A stretch of DNA of 64,000 bases from Laburnicola sp. R22_1. Its lineage: Eukaryota > Ascomycota > Dothideomycetes > Pleosporales > Didymosphaeriaceae. The notes under the pieces were generated by a model. The model was given only the letters and a program-made list of their open reading frames with translations, was not told the origin of the DNA and made no database searches. The stretch is from NCBI GenBank assembly GCA_014281115.1, contig JACONQ010000006.1, positions 1,798,001 to 1,862,000 of the forward strand. Direction: 5' to 3'. Position numbers and translations under genes: made by a program. Shown here in pieces: positions 1 through 11,001 of the stretch (position 1 is its first letter; every line of letters begins with the position of its first letter).

Positions 1-950
1 ATAGTATCTTACTAATAATTCCTAGAACTAGCTATAATAAGCTCTAAAATTACTAAAGTTAGATAGTTAATCCTTTAGCCTATATAGGTCTCTAAAGTTA
101 TTTTATTTTTAGGCGCTTCTTCTAGGTCCTAATTAACAACCTAGTGCCCGTACGTTTATAATACTACCTATCTAGAATTTTACTACCTAAGATCTTAAAA
201 ATATTCTTCTTAATTAGCTTTATTAACTCTATAAAGTTATTAATTATAGTAGGGTTATTACTAGTAGTAAAGTAGCCTTTAAACAACTTCTTATATAACT
301 TAAGAAAATCTAAAGGCCTTTTTTAATACTTTCTAGCCTCTTTATAGGCGTTAAAGTATACGTTAAGTATAAAGGTATTAGTAATAACCTTTCTATCTTT
401 ATATAAGGAGCCTAATTAATAAAGAAGCTCTAACTAAATCTTATACTTCTTTTTATAGCTATTATATTTATTCTTAACCTACTTTATAGTTACTAGCTTA
501 ATAGTAGTCTTAGCTACCTTATTATAAGTATATATCTACGCCTAGGGTTTAAACTTATTATCTGCATAATAGCTAGCGTTAGTTTAGTTACTAAGGGTCT
601 TTAGTAAAGCCCTAAGTATTCTAATACTTTGTACAATCTTTTTAGCCTTATTTCTATTAGGAATAGGTAATAGCAACTATATTATAGCTTATAATAACGC
701 TTAGAAGTCTATAAATAATAATAATAACAGTGTTAGTAATAGTAAGAATAAGGGCGTTAGCGATAATAATAGGGCCTTAACTATAAGGCGCTAGAGAGCC
801 TTATAGCGTATAGAAGTTTGCGATATAGTTTTTATAATAAAATTACTAAGAGAAATTAATAAAGGTAGCCACTAGCTAATACTAAGACAAAGATAGATAA
901 TAGATACGTGCTAAACAGTACTCTATTTAATCTATACCTATTAGCTAAGC
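1..950. other. A+T-rich, RIP-mutated block without intact gene
   Basis: The stretch is dominated by TA dinucleotides and TAG/TAA triplets in every frame, with almost no long open frame. The composition changes abruptly to GC-balanced DNA near 950. It resembles the mutated transposon blocks further right, but I could not assign it to a family. A few open stretches exist on the minus strand between 60 and 400, but they carry no motif I recognise. Confidence 0.6.
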
Positions 951-1757
951 CGCTGTTAAAAACCCTTGTACGCCTCAGCCGCTTACTCGGCGATTACATG
1001 TACAAAATGGAGTTGAAAACGGAATCGAAACCAAACAGGGCCCAGGTCTGCATCGAAGACCTTTTCGACTGCGATCCAGATTCCATGATAAGAGATTGCT
1101 GCTAGGCTTTTCGAAAAATGAAGCGTAACCGAAGCAAGCACGCGTCCACAACCGGCGAAACGTCGTACTAAATTGTAATCGCATCGAGCTCATCTGTAGT
1201 TCGAATGATGTTCTATAGTTTGTAAAAGGACGTTTGCCGCTGTCGGATTGGAGGAGCTGGTGTGCGTTGTTTCGGTAGGTAGTACTGTGATAATGCTGGG
1301 AATACACGTGCGACTTGGCAGTATATTATGTTGGTAGCCGGAGGTAACAAAGACGACGAGGAAGATACGATGCTTGGGTGCAGATGCGGCAAAGAAGCGC
1401 AGATGGTCCAGACGCTTTCGTTTAGCCTGTGAAGAAGAGATGTCGCTGCAGCCGCGTATTGCCGCGTGGTGGTTCCCACTTGGTGGGATGTGTATATTAC
1501 TATCATGCGGTGCATACCCAAGGGCGGACGAGCAGGCTGCACGGTAGAAGTCTTCTCGAATCAGCTGCAGAAGTCATGTATACAGTGAGCATGATTTTCG
1601 CATCCATGGTGGTTCGTTGATGACTCATTCGTGGTGCGGCAATCTGTCTTTTCTTCAGCGGGTTATCGGGACGGTAGGAAGGGCAAGGACAGGCCCTTGG
1701 CCGACTTCGCTGCCAACCAAGCCGGAGACAACGGAAAAGGCTCGCTAGAGGGGCCAG

Positions 1758-1803
1758 AAGCCTGTTGCGGCCTGGTGCAGAAGCCTGTTGCGGCCTGGTG
1801 CAG
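1758..1803. repeat. 23-bp tandem duplication
   Basis: Two identical 23-bp units stand head to tail, 1758-1780 and 1781-1803, each starting AAGCCTGTTGCGG. The copies show no mismatch, which suggests a recent duplication. They lie in non-coding DNA upstream of the gene at 2548. Confidence 0.85.
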
Positions 1804-2209
1804 CGGATTTCCTCATGGTGGAGGGTGCAGAGGGCAGTGAGGGAATACAAAGAAAGGATCAGGCCATTGCGGTATTGTTTGCTGGCGTCGTGGCGCGACC
1901 TGGATGATCCGATGGAGTGGTGGAGGGACCAGGAGGGTGTTGGCCGGCAGCGGGCAGGGGCAGCGAGAACGGTCTAGACCGCGCCGGACCCTGTGGCGCA
2001 GGAGGCAGGAACGCCCCAGAACCCCGCGCTGATTGGGGCAGCTGCGCAGCCGTCCCTCGTCGACCACCTCGCACAGCGACCCGCGGGCGCACCAGCACCA
2101 CCAGCACCACCAGCGCCTCTCCCAGTTCCCGCGCTCCAGCTCCAGCTCCAGCACCGCGTCCAATGCATGCCTCTGCGTCGCATTGCTGGGCTCGCTGAAA
2201 CGCCCGCCC

Positions 2210-2440
2210 CAGCGCGCCGTCTCGGCCCTCTGGCTAGCCCTGCGCTCGCTCACACACCCTCTGCCTCTTTCTCTCCGCTGCGTGCCGTCCGCGTCCCCTC
2301 GCTAGTCACCTTGTCACACTCTGCATTCACTCTCCGCACCACGTCCGTCCGCCGCGCCCCGCCACGCCACGCCCTCCTCTTGTTGGTCTCCGCATCCCGT
2401 CTCTCGCTCCGCATCGCTCTCCTGCAGTGGCCCAACGCAG
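2210..2440 (+). promoter_or_regulatory. Pyrimidine-rich upstream tract, probable core promoter/5' leader
   Basis: The plus strand is rich in CT and CCT runs for about 230 bp, ending roughly 100 bp before the start codon at 2548. Many highly transcribed fungal genes have CT-rich tracts around the transcription start. No TATA element is evident. The assignment rests on composition and position only. Confidence 0.3.
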
Positions 2441-2547
2441 AGCGCAGGGCTGCTTGCCCGCCTTATCTTCAGGCCAGGTAGCGTGACCGGGCTCGTGGTA
2501 TTGATACAACTCCTCCAGCTGCGTGCGTCGTGCCAGTCTTCGCCGCC

Positions 2548-4384
2548 ATGATCGACGGCAGAAGATCTGCTCTGGAAGACCACCAGCACCGCGATGCCGG
2601 CTCTTCGTCTCCTTTGCCGACCTCGCCAGACGGGGATGTAGGCCCATCTTATCCCAAAGCTGCGACTCATGGTGGCATGGCTTCGGCACCAATCCACGCC
2701 CTGGCCCTTCTCGAATCATCTTTGCCCTCTCCCTTCCCGCTGCCAGCACCCTCTCCCTTGGACGTACCATCTCCACTCCCCGAGTGCGAGCCTGACCTCA
2801 GCTTCAGCTTCGCAGGCACTGTCCTACCTTCGCCCAATGTGTCGCTGTCTACCCCTCCCATTGTGAAGAACGCGCCCAACCTGCGTCTGCCCTCGTTTGA
2901 CCTGCTGGGCATCGCCTCTCCGCACCCCGACCGCATCCCACTGCGCTTGAGCCACTCGTTCTCGCTAGGTGCCGGACCGCTGTCCAAGCCCGAGGATCCT
3001 CTCCATGTGCTCAGCCCGCCGCTGGGTCGCATCTGCCAGCTCGGCGGCGCCGACGACCCTCCCACTGCGAGCCCGGCGCCCGCCAAGGCCAAGGTCGATC
3101 GCATCATCCCCATCGCCACCCCGCCGACGGAGCCCGGTGCCTTTACTTGGGATACTCCAGTGAATGTTAGCACGGCTACACTGGGCTCACCGCCAAGTTC
3201 CGATCCAGGCTTGTCGCCCAACCTCGCCACGGAAGCCAGCACGGCCTCGCTAAGGCCGACTTCGATAGTAGTGCCTACAGTTGTAGAGGTGAGCGACGCG
3301 CTGAGCATGGCAGCCTGGACGCAGAGTGTAAAAGAGACGCTCAGTAAGTGCAATGCCCCCGCGCCTGAGGCTCACACGCTGACCCTCTACAGCCACCGAG
3401 TCAAACTTTCAGTTTGTCAATTCCGTCAAGATCCTGTCCCACGCGCTTCCCTGCCCCTCCACCTCTGGTCATCTCTTCGGCCAGCTCATCGCCGCCATCC
3501 ATGAGTCCACGCCGGCCAACACCGCCTGGATCAATGTGTTCCACGCCGTACCCGGCCGCTTCACACTATCCGAGCTCCCCAAATCCCCGCCTTCTACTCC
3601 AGGTCCCGCCGTTGGGGGTGACGAGTACTTTACGACCAAAGTGTTCGACAGTGCGGTAGCGATCCCCGACTACCAGCTTGATTCCAAGCTCTTGCCCCCT
3701 TCTCCACAGCCAGTCGTCCCTCCCGGCAGCGTCCACGTCTCCATTGTTGAGCGTTACATTCCGCCGACTAACACGAATGAGTACGCAGAGATGTTCCAAC
3801 TAAAGGGCCGCTCGTTGCTCCACGACCGACTGGTCGAACTGTCTCCGGACAACGGCTTACTCCTCTTCATCTATCCAACGAAGACTGGAGCTCGGACCTT
3901 TATGCGCGATTATCTTGGCCCTATTCTCGATCCACTACTGCGAACCCTGACCGTCGTGCATGACCTCGGTTCCGAGCTGGGGAAAAGTCTGGGCCAGATG
4001 AGCTCGGTGGCATACCTCGACGAGTACGAATCTTTGAGAACCCAAGTGGACCGCTACTGTCGCGTGTTGGGCGAAAGAGCCTCCGGTGACAAGAAGTATA
4101 CCTATAAGGTGGTGCGTGCGTCTAGGGAGGAGGCGGTGCTGGAAAGGTCGGCTTGGGCGAACGACTGGTGGATCAAACAAGAAAAACCTAGGATCCGGCA
4201 GACAGTCAACAAGTACTTTCGCCAGGTCAAAAAACTGCCTGAATCCGAGATGACCGGATCCCATTTGATCCAGGAAGTGCTGGACGGCGTCGCGAACCGA
4301 AAAGCGGAAGACGATCGGCCGGCGCCGAGGGCAGTCGAGGTGGGCGTCTTTATCATTAAGAAGACGATGGGATCGAGACAATAA
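2548..4384 (+). CDS. Ser/Pro-rich protein with conserved C-terminal region, function unknown
   Basis: Two exons, 2548-3343 and 3393-4384, are joined by a 49-bp intron with donor GTAAGT, a CTGAC branch point and a CTACAG acceptor. Together they encode 595 residues. The ATG at 2548 is preceded by GCCGCC, a near-ideal initiation context; the open frame reaches 18 bp further upstream only through a GTG. Residues 1 to about 245 are low in complexity and rich in Ser, Pro and Ala. The rest is a folded-looking region with hydrophobic segments, including a stretch near the motif ERYIPPTNTNEY and a following LLLFIYPTKTG segment, and it ends in a basic, charged tail. I see no signal peptide, clear membrane helix or catalytic motif. 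It resembles ascomycete proteins annotated only as conserved serine-proline rich proteins, which is recall and not a search. Codon use is normal and there is no RIP damage, although mutated blocks lie about 1.6 kb upstream and 0.3 kb downstream. Confidence 0.85.
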
Positions 4385-5290
4385 AAACCGTGGACCGCTG
4401 CCGTTACGATATGGATGAGATTGATGTTGCGTCGATCAACCAGGTCGAATGATTGGGTCGCGAGTACATTACCTTCCCACTCATCCCAACCGCAGCATAC
4501 ACGACACGAGTTACTATCTGTTACGAAAGCATGGCGTTCTGGACAGCGATGTATGGTTAATACCCATTCCCTTCCCACATAAAGCATGGAATGGCGTTTT
4601 TATCGGAGGAACTTGATATGTTATCTAAGGAAAGGAAAGAAAAGGAAATGAAAGGGAAAATAATTCGGAAAGTGGGAAAAGGAATATACCGCTAATAATG
4701 TAATATTACTTCGCCTAAGACTGTGGCTATAACTACTAACTTTTAACTTGCGTTAACTATAGGTTACTATTAACTAAGTAGTTTGTATAACCTTAACCTT
4801 TTTAACTTACTTATTTTAAGCTACTTACTTTACTAATTACTTTTTTATTTTATATACTATTAAAAAATACTAGTATAAATATTTAGTTTTTAAAAATAAA
4901 AAGTAAAAAATATTTATAAATATTTTACTATATAACTTTATTTTTCTATTTTAACTAAGACTAACTTAGCTATAGTATAATATTTATCTAGTATATATAG
5001 TATAAAAAAATACCTATATTAGTATAAAATTAACTATTTTCTTTTTAAAGTTAAATTACTTTTATTAATATTACTATTACTAACTTTTTTATATTTGAAT
5101 TAAATTTATTAAACTAAAGGTAGTAATTACTAAAGCGTTTAAAAACTTTATTAGAAGAATGAGCACTTTAATAAAATAGTTAGTAATTTTAGTTACTATG
5201 CTATAGTTAAATATATTATAGTTATTAAATAGAAGCTACTTAAGACCTATTATAATTAGTATTTAATTAACTATTTTACTAAGGGCTTTT
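4385..5290. other. 3' flank running into a short A+T-rich RIP block
   Basis: The first 300 bp after the stop are GC-balanced and presumably hold the 3' UTR. From about 4680 to 5290 the sequence becomes extremely A+T-rich and TpA-rich, like the transposon nest further right. I could not recognise any element in this 600-bp block. Its sharp right edge is near 5290. Confidence 0.55.
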
Positions 5291-6340
5291 AACTTTGTTG
5301 CCTTAGTCTACATGACTCTTATGGCTGACTACTTGCTTCGTGCTGCTCGGTGCCACACGTCACTCGCGTCGCTCTTTATACAGTTCCCGCTGGCTGGGGC
5401 ACGGGCTGACCCGCCCGGACCCCGGAATAGGCAAAGATCATCATCATCACTCCTAAAGTAGCTAGCGCATGACGGAATTGCTTTCTGCGAGGTTCCTTGC
5501 TATCCACAGGGGCGGGAGGGCGAGCGATGACCGGTTGCTTGGTGATTTGAGGGTTGGGATTGCGGGCGTGGTTGGGGCTGCGTTGGAGGGTGTAGCGAGT
5601 GGGGGTGCGAGTGGGGAGGGGTGGACGTGGGGATGGGGTGGGATGGGGTGGTGATGAAAATGGGGGTGGGTTGATGATGGGGGATAGTGGAGGTTAGTTG
5701 AAAGTGGGAGGGATAGCGATTGATACCTACTTGCTGGCTGTAGCATCTTTTTGGAAATACAAGTGAGTGAGTTAGGCGCTGTTAGTATTGGTATCGTGGT
5801 AGAGGGCATCCTATAATACGATGTTTCTTTTTGCTGTTTATTTTTTGTACGGGAGTGGGGGGGTATGGGTATGTGTGATGCGTGGAAGTGTTGGTATCAA
5901 AACCAGTGCGAGTAACTACAGGGCTTGGGTGAAATGTTAGAGATGGTGCTGGTTATCGTGCGTATGAGTGTGTAGATTTTTGCTTGATTGGGGAGTGTAT
6001 AAATACATGTCGATATTTCTCTTTCTTCTGTTGCAAACATCCCAGGTTCACCAACCGACAGTATACTGCGAAAGCAATACGAAGACCTGATGGCTCGCCT
6101 TCATGGATGGATGCGTGCATGTACGCATGCACATCTTCACCCAACCTACCGCCAAAACAACAACCACACCAACAACGCAGCAAATAGCAGCGCGGGATAG
6201 GGATTCCTACACGCACAAGTAGTCAGCACACACACACACACACACACACATCTATTACTTCCACATCCACCCCTCTGGGGGAGACTGCACGGCACGCATT
6301 AATCTGCTGCGCGGCACGCATCCCTAACTATATATAGTAA
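5291..6340. other. GC-balanced island without a recognisable gene
   Basis: This kilobase is not RIP-mutated, but it holds only short low-complexity frames. Its plus strand is G-rich between 5500 and 5700 (runs of GGGTGGG type), so the minus strand translates into Ser/Pro/His-rich nonsense. A (CA)n microsatellite lies at 6227-6250. It may be the remnant of a single-copy region cut off from its gene by flanking insertions; this is inference. Confidence 0.5.
6227..6250. repeat. (CA)12 microsatellite
   Basis: A perfect run of twelve CA units. CpA is the preferred target of RIP, so an unmutated CA run shows that this island has escaped RIP. Confidence 0.95.
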
Positions 6341-6404
6341 GGGCTTAGTAATACCCTAGTAGGTAATATTTACTAGTAAAATACTATTATTATTATTAAC
6401 TTAT

Positions 6405-6530
6405 GTGGCGTTAATTAATCTACCTAGGAGTAGGACGACAAAGGCTTTTATCTTAAATAACATAACAAAAAAAGCAGAGCCCCCTGCTTAGTAATTAAAA
6501 AGAGCGTGAAAAAGGTAATTATAAAAAAAA
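6405..6530 (+). mobile_element. SINE-like element family S1, copy 1
   Basis: A 126-bp sequence begins GTGGCGTTAATTAATC and ends in eight A residues. It shares most of its length with 25925-26056. It is bounded on the left by ATTATTAACTTAT (6392-6404). The same 13 bp are restored on the right if the pogo element at 6534-8747 and its TA duplication are removed, since 8750-8758 continues TTAACTTAT. An A-tail plus a 13-bp target duplication indicates insertion by target-primed reverse transcription, as for SINEs or 5'-truncated LINEs. No A or B box is convincing, so the origin of the head is unknown. Confidence 0.6.
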
Positions 6531-6533
6531 TTA

Positions 6534-8747
6534 ACATATTCTATTAGTAGCCCGGACAGATTAGTCCGCCGAATAGTTTTTTTTAGTAACTTCGAGATCC
6601 CTTATAACTTATTATAGAACACTACTAACGTTACTTTATAGTGACTCATAATAATCTACTATAACTTACAATATACTAAGTTACTATTTAATCTACTTTT
6701 TACGTTGTGTAGCCTCTTTGCGCGGCTGCTATAGCCGCGTAAAGCTAAGAAGTCTTTCTTAGCAGTATAAACTTATAATAAGACTTCCTATAATATATAA
6801 TATATTATCTACTATACTATACATAGGTAATATATAGTATACTTATTATAATTCGTAGTAAAGCATACTATATCTTAAGTAGTACTTTATCTAATTTTTA
6901 GTTACTAAGTACGTACTATTGCAAGATAAAGTTAATCTAGTATTTTTAGCCTTATAGTAACCTATAATAAAATCACTCTAATTTACTATTAACACTATCT
7001 AAAAATAAGCTACTAAGGATAATATCTAACTCCTCCTCTATTTCTTTATCTATCTAACAGGTCCTTGCGTTACGCCTAGGCTCTCTATACCTTCTATAGC
7101 GGTGTTGTGTTAAGGGACCTATCTCTCTCTCACTACTATCTTGCGCTCTTTTTAACAACTTCACTCTAATAGAAAGGCTTTCTACTTCTAAATCTGCTCC
7201 CTAAGTAAAGCCTAGCGTTCTACCTTTCTAAATGCGCTTTCTTTTACGCGTTTTTCGCTTTGTTAGAGCCTTAATTTGCTTCTTAAGTTCCTTAATATAG
7301 GTCTCTTAAAGTACACTATAGTAGAGTATAAGTTTAGCACCTTTTATAAGCTATAAGTAGCTTAATTTAGTATTAGGTAGAGACCGAATAAAAGAGTCGC
7401 GTACGAGCTTTAACTAAGATCCAAACTTAAGGGTATTGCTTAGGGTCCTGGCTTGCCATAGTGTATCTGGTGGGGTACCCTAAGGTGGAGTGTAAATACG
7501 CACATTAAGGCAATTTAGTACTACTAATATATTTAAAGGAATAAGCCTAGAGGCCTTAAAGGCTTTCTTATAGTTTTCTAGTATAAACACATTAAAAAAC
7601 GCGTTGCGAAAGGCTAGTAGGAAGTCCTCTTTATTAATATAAAAGACGCGTTGGCGCGCTAAGTCCTATATGCGCTAGGAGTACTTTAGCTTTAGTGGCG
7701 CGAAGTAGACCATATTAAGCGGCTAGAGGATATAAGATAAGTACGCTAGCATATAAAGTATTAGAATCTTCTATTCTAGGTAATAATCCTTAAAATTCTA
7801 GGAGTAGTAGCTCTTATAGCCATCTAGAATAAGTAATCTTTATAACTCTATTATACGCGGTCTTATATACGCGTTAAAGTACTTTAACTATGTAACTCTA
7901 AGCTTGCTATTAGTCTAGCTAGTCTTAGAGACTAAGAGCTTCTAATTACGGAGGATACTAGTCTCCTTATACTATGCTAAAATATAGACTTGCTCTTTAT
8001 AGATAATAAAGGGTAGAGTAGTATACCTAGTAGCGCAAATACTTTAAATTACTATAACCTACTTATGGTTGCCTGGCTAAATAAGAGTAGGTTAAGAACG
8101 TCTTTCTAAACTAGTTATAACCTTTATTAAGCTAATAACTCCTATCTAAAAGCCTATCTTATTAAAGTTATAGATATTTTTATTCTACACTCTATACTTG
8201 GCTTTTGTGTCCTCTACTAGCTAAAACCACATATTTATAACCTCTAGATCTTTCTATTATATCCTCTATTAGTCCTTCGCTTAATTAAAAGCTATTTTAA
8301 GCTTAGATACGCGCTTTACAAAGCGCTAAGCCTAGTATTATTCTATAGAGTCTCTATACCGTGCAGCTAGTAGTTTATTAGCTATATCTTCTACCTTACC
8401 TAGCTAGGGTGCAAATCCTTACGAATCTAGATTAAGGATATACTATATAAGCGTCTACTCTTTAGTTGTGGTAAGCTTTTCCATGCCTAATTATATATCT
8501 GCTTAGACGATAATTCTGTTAATTTAATTGCTTAGTGTAGACTTTAGAATATTATATGCTGTAGCAGCGCATTATAGGCTTAAAATTTGCTTATTCTAAT
8601 AGGCATGAAGGCCAAGCTTAATTCTACCTTCTTAATTAGATAATAATGCGTCGTGTTATTAAGACATTATAATTTATAGTAAAGTGTTGTGGTCTTAGTG
8701 AAAACTATTCGGCGGACTAATCTATCCGGGCTACTAATAGAATATGT
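6534..8747 (-). mobile_element. Pogo-type DNA transposon A, copy 1 (RIP-mutated)
   Basis: The element is 2,214 bp with inverted terminal repeats of about 48 bp. The left end reads ACATATTCTATTAGTAGCCC, and the right end is its reverse complement with one C/T difference in the first 46 bp. It is flanked by TA on both sides (6532-6533 and 8748-8749), the target duplication of Tc1/mariner/pogo elements. It is inserted at the A-tail end of the S1 copy. A second copy lies at 36073-38280. The transposase remnant runs on the minus strand. Confidence 0.8.
7000..8667 (-). pseudogene. Pogo-family transposase, broken (element A copy 1)
   Basis: Reading the minus strand from the ATG at 8667 gives a pogo-type transposase with many in-frame TAG/TAA codons where Gln or Trp is expected. 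Visible parts are an N-terminal helix-turn-helix, a CENP-B-like DNA-binding segment with ILNLDS.GFAP and RFVKRV (about 8300-8460), the first DDE motif as NFNKIGF (about 8150), and a very basic C-terminal part (KRKTRKRKRI, about 7240). In active relatives the DDE motif has Asp-Glu where Asn-Lys stands here, which is the outcome of G-to-A changes. The frame is dead. Function in life would have been cut-and-paste transposition in the nucleus. Confidence 0.7.
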
Positions 8748-8869
8748 TATTAACTTATATATTTATATAATATTTACTATCTTTACTACGACTTTCTAAT
8801 AGTCTACTAGTTAAGAGATAATATATAACTTAGTTATATTAGATAGTAGACTATCTATTAACTACTATT

Positions 8870-9040
8870 AATAATCCTATTATATAGAACGCTAATAATA
8901 AAATTATTATTATTTTATATATATTTTATTACTACTACTATATGCTAGATACTAGGTTATAGTGCCTTCTATTTTACTTCTCTTTATATATAGTGCGGAG
9001 TCGACCTTAGTTAGAATTTTTATAATAAAGATCTTTAATA
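8870..9040 (-). mobile_element. SINE-like family S2, RIP-mutated copy
   Basis: This stretch matches the reverse complement of the S2 body at 30136-30314. Nearly all differences are CA-to-TA or TG-to-TA. For example, ACTACTACTGTGTGCTAGG in one copy is ACTACTACTATATGCTAGA in the other. The two copies are in opposite orientations. Its ends are blurred and no target duplication can be read. Confidence 0.6.
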
Positions 9041-9177
9041 ATATTTACTATATAATTATATAATACTACTACTACTTATTAATATTAATAAGAATTAATA
9101 TATATAAATTTATAAGAGAGCAATTAGGCTTAATTATTAAATAGGTTAAATTGCTATAATAAGGATACTGGGTGCCG

Positions 9178-9340
9178 CATACTACCTGTGTGGTAGTAGC
9201 CCTAAGGGCGCGCTAGTACTACCTAATTAGGACTAGCGCACGAAGCCGGATTAACGTTAGGCTGACTAGAGGTCTAATAGACCAATAGGCGGCGATTTCT
9301 AATATTACCCTCATCCCCAAAAGCCTTAGCTTTGGCGAGA
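9178..9340. other. Cluster of four inverted repeats in a GC-richer island
   Basis: Within 160 bp four potential hairpins can be read. They are TACTACC/GGTAGTA (9180-9186 with 9192-9198); GCGCTAGT/ACTAGCGC (9210-9217 with 9232-9239) enclosing the palindrome CCTAATTAGG; GGTCT/AGACC (9271-9275 with 9279-9283); and CCAAAAGC/GCTTTGG (9317-9324 with 9329-9335). The island is clearly less RIP-mutated than its surroundings. It may be a structured leader or LTR section of a retroelement, or simply chance; no RNA family is recognised. Confidence 0.4.
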
Positions 9341-9839
9341 TAAGAAAATATATTAGAGGCGCTAATTACGTAACTTAATAAATATTATAAATTACTATAA
9401 TTTACTATAATTTATTATAAGCTATTATAGACTATTTAAGACTATTTAAGACTATTTAAGACTATATAAAAATATTATAATAGAATAAACAACTATTATA
9501 AATAATCTCCCCTAGTATATAAGCTAGTAAAGTAAGCGCTCCTTTTACTACTCGTTATAGTAATTATGTCTAATAAGACAACTTAGGCGTCTCTATATAG
9601 ATGTAATCTAGAGAGAGACCTATTACCTAAAAAAGTTATCTAAGAGAGCTAGTTAGTGGGCACTCTACATGCCTATTCTAGTAGCTTTATAGCATAACAT
9701 TGTTATTAAAAGGTACCTTAATTCTACGTACGCGCTGGGGCGAATATAGAGGCCTAAGACTTGGAGTCCTTAACTCTATTATTTCTTAGGTACATAACTA
9801 TTAATTCTTATATAATTCTAGATCCGTATATAGCGTATA

Positions 9840-11001
9840 TAGGTCTGGCTTTATATTATTATTCTTATAGTAATCTTTAACTACTTTTTTATAACTTAAT
9901 ATCTCTATATAGAGTTGCCACTTTAGATTAACGTTTTACTTTAAAGAGTTCTTATACCTAACTTTATATATAAGCAACCCCTTCCTACTTATTAAGAAAT
10001 TTTTATATTAATAGGTAACCTTTTTATTTATAATTATATTAATATAGTAGTCTTGCAATCCCTCTAGTAGTTAAATAGGTGTGTTTACTATAACTGCGAC
10101 CTCTCTATTAGAAAGACACAGCGTATTGTGTGCGTTATATAGTAGCTAGACATAAAACTAAAAGTAAATATTATAGTCACTAGTTATGAGTTTAAGTTAA
10201 TATATATAATTGTTAAATACCTTTGTAATTAGAAACAGTCCTAGGTTCTTAATATTTAAGTTCTTGCTTAGTTAAAGAAATAAGATATTATAAGCGTTAA
10301 GATAGACTATATCTTCTATAGTATACGCTTGTACTAGTTATTATCTCTTATTTGTATAAAATTTTATTTTAGACTAAATCTAAGCTAAGTTTTTATTTAT
10401 AAAATATATATCATTCTTAATGCATTATATTATACACTAAGTATTCTTGCGTTGTAACTATTTATAGTAGTCTATTATAGTAACTAGAGTAATAGGCTTA
10501 AAACCCTATTATAGTAAATAGCCCTTAGTTATAAGCAAGAGCATAATGCTAGTAAATATATTTTTCTTACAATTTATAGCTAGCTGCGCAATAGACAATT
10601 AGTTAATCTAGTTATTTTATATATAGTTAACGTAATAGCGTAAATATACCTTAAGAATAATATTTATTATTTTAATTTATCTATAACTCTTTAGGTAAAA
10701 AGCAATTATAAGCGCAAGTTAGGTACTAACACTATTATAGAGCTTACGCCAAAAGTAGGATATAAACTAGACTCTATAGTCTAAGATAATAGTATCTAAG
10801 AATCCTTTCTCGCGCTAAATATATTTAATAAAAGTCCTAATAATAATCTTAATATCTAGTAATAATAGTATAATATATTTGTGCTGTTTTAAGAAATAGT
10901 TAATATTAACTATAATATAATAATATATAACTCTATTATATATATACTCTAGCAATAGTATAATAAAGTTAATAGAGATATTCTTCTAAAATCGCTTTGG
11001 T
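9840..11001 (-). mobile_element. Gypsy-type element G3, integrase C-terminal part
   Basis: On the minus strand between about 10,400 and 10,800 the frame resembles the end of a Ty3/Gypsy integrase core, with the catalytic-Glu region followed by a segment corresponding to a QNDW-type motif. Around 10,290-10,330 it resembles the integrase tail that also occurs in G2 near 13,560. The polymerase of the same orientation resumes at 18455, on the other side of G2, which is inserted here with a 5-bp duplication. Many stops are present, so the product is dead. The downstream limit and LTR were not found. Confidence 0.55.

Larger units (their letters stand above)
951..2547. other. GC-balanced upstream region, no convincing gene
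   Basis: The region separates the left A+T block from the gene at 2548. Open frames on both strands overlap one another, begin at GTG rather than ATG, or are low in complexity, so none is called. From about 2000 the plus strand becomes C-rich and pyrimidine-rich, as is common in fungal promoters and 5' leaders. A short tandem duplication lies at 1758-1803. Confidence 0.5.
8759..9840. other. Mixed non-coding stretch with a GC-richer hairpin island
   Basis: To the right of pogo A the sequence is A+T-rich. It contains a decayed S2 copy (about 8870-9040), a GC-richer island with four inverted repeats (9178-9340), short near-repeats of GACTATTTAA (9430-9465), and a TATA-like stretch near 9520. 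No gene is visible. It could be an LTR or leader of a retroelement, perhaps the end of G3, but I found no matching second LTR. Confidence 0.4.

Noticed and set aside
1813..2481. Overlapping open frames on both strands upstream of the 2548 gene
   Set aside because: They begin at GTG or lie in low-complexity C-rich DNA, overlap each other on opposite strands and have no domain-like sequence. They are best explained by stop-poor promoter DNA.
5462..5809. Minus-strand frame of about 115 codons rich in Pro, His and Ser
   Set aside because: It arises from a G-rich simple-sequence tract. Composition is biased throughout and there is no motif or splice context.
9366..9480. LTR pair for G3 or G4
   Set aside because: Short similar A+T-rich runs occur near 9,400 and 42,000, but they are low in complexity and do not align over any useful length.
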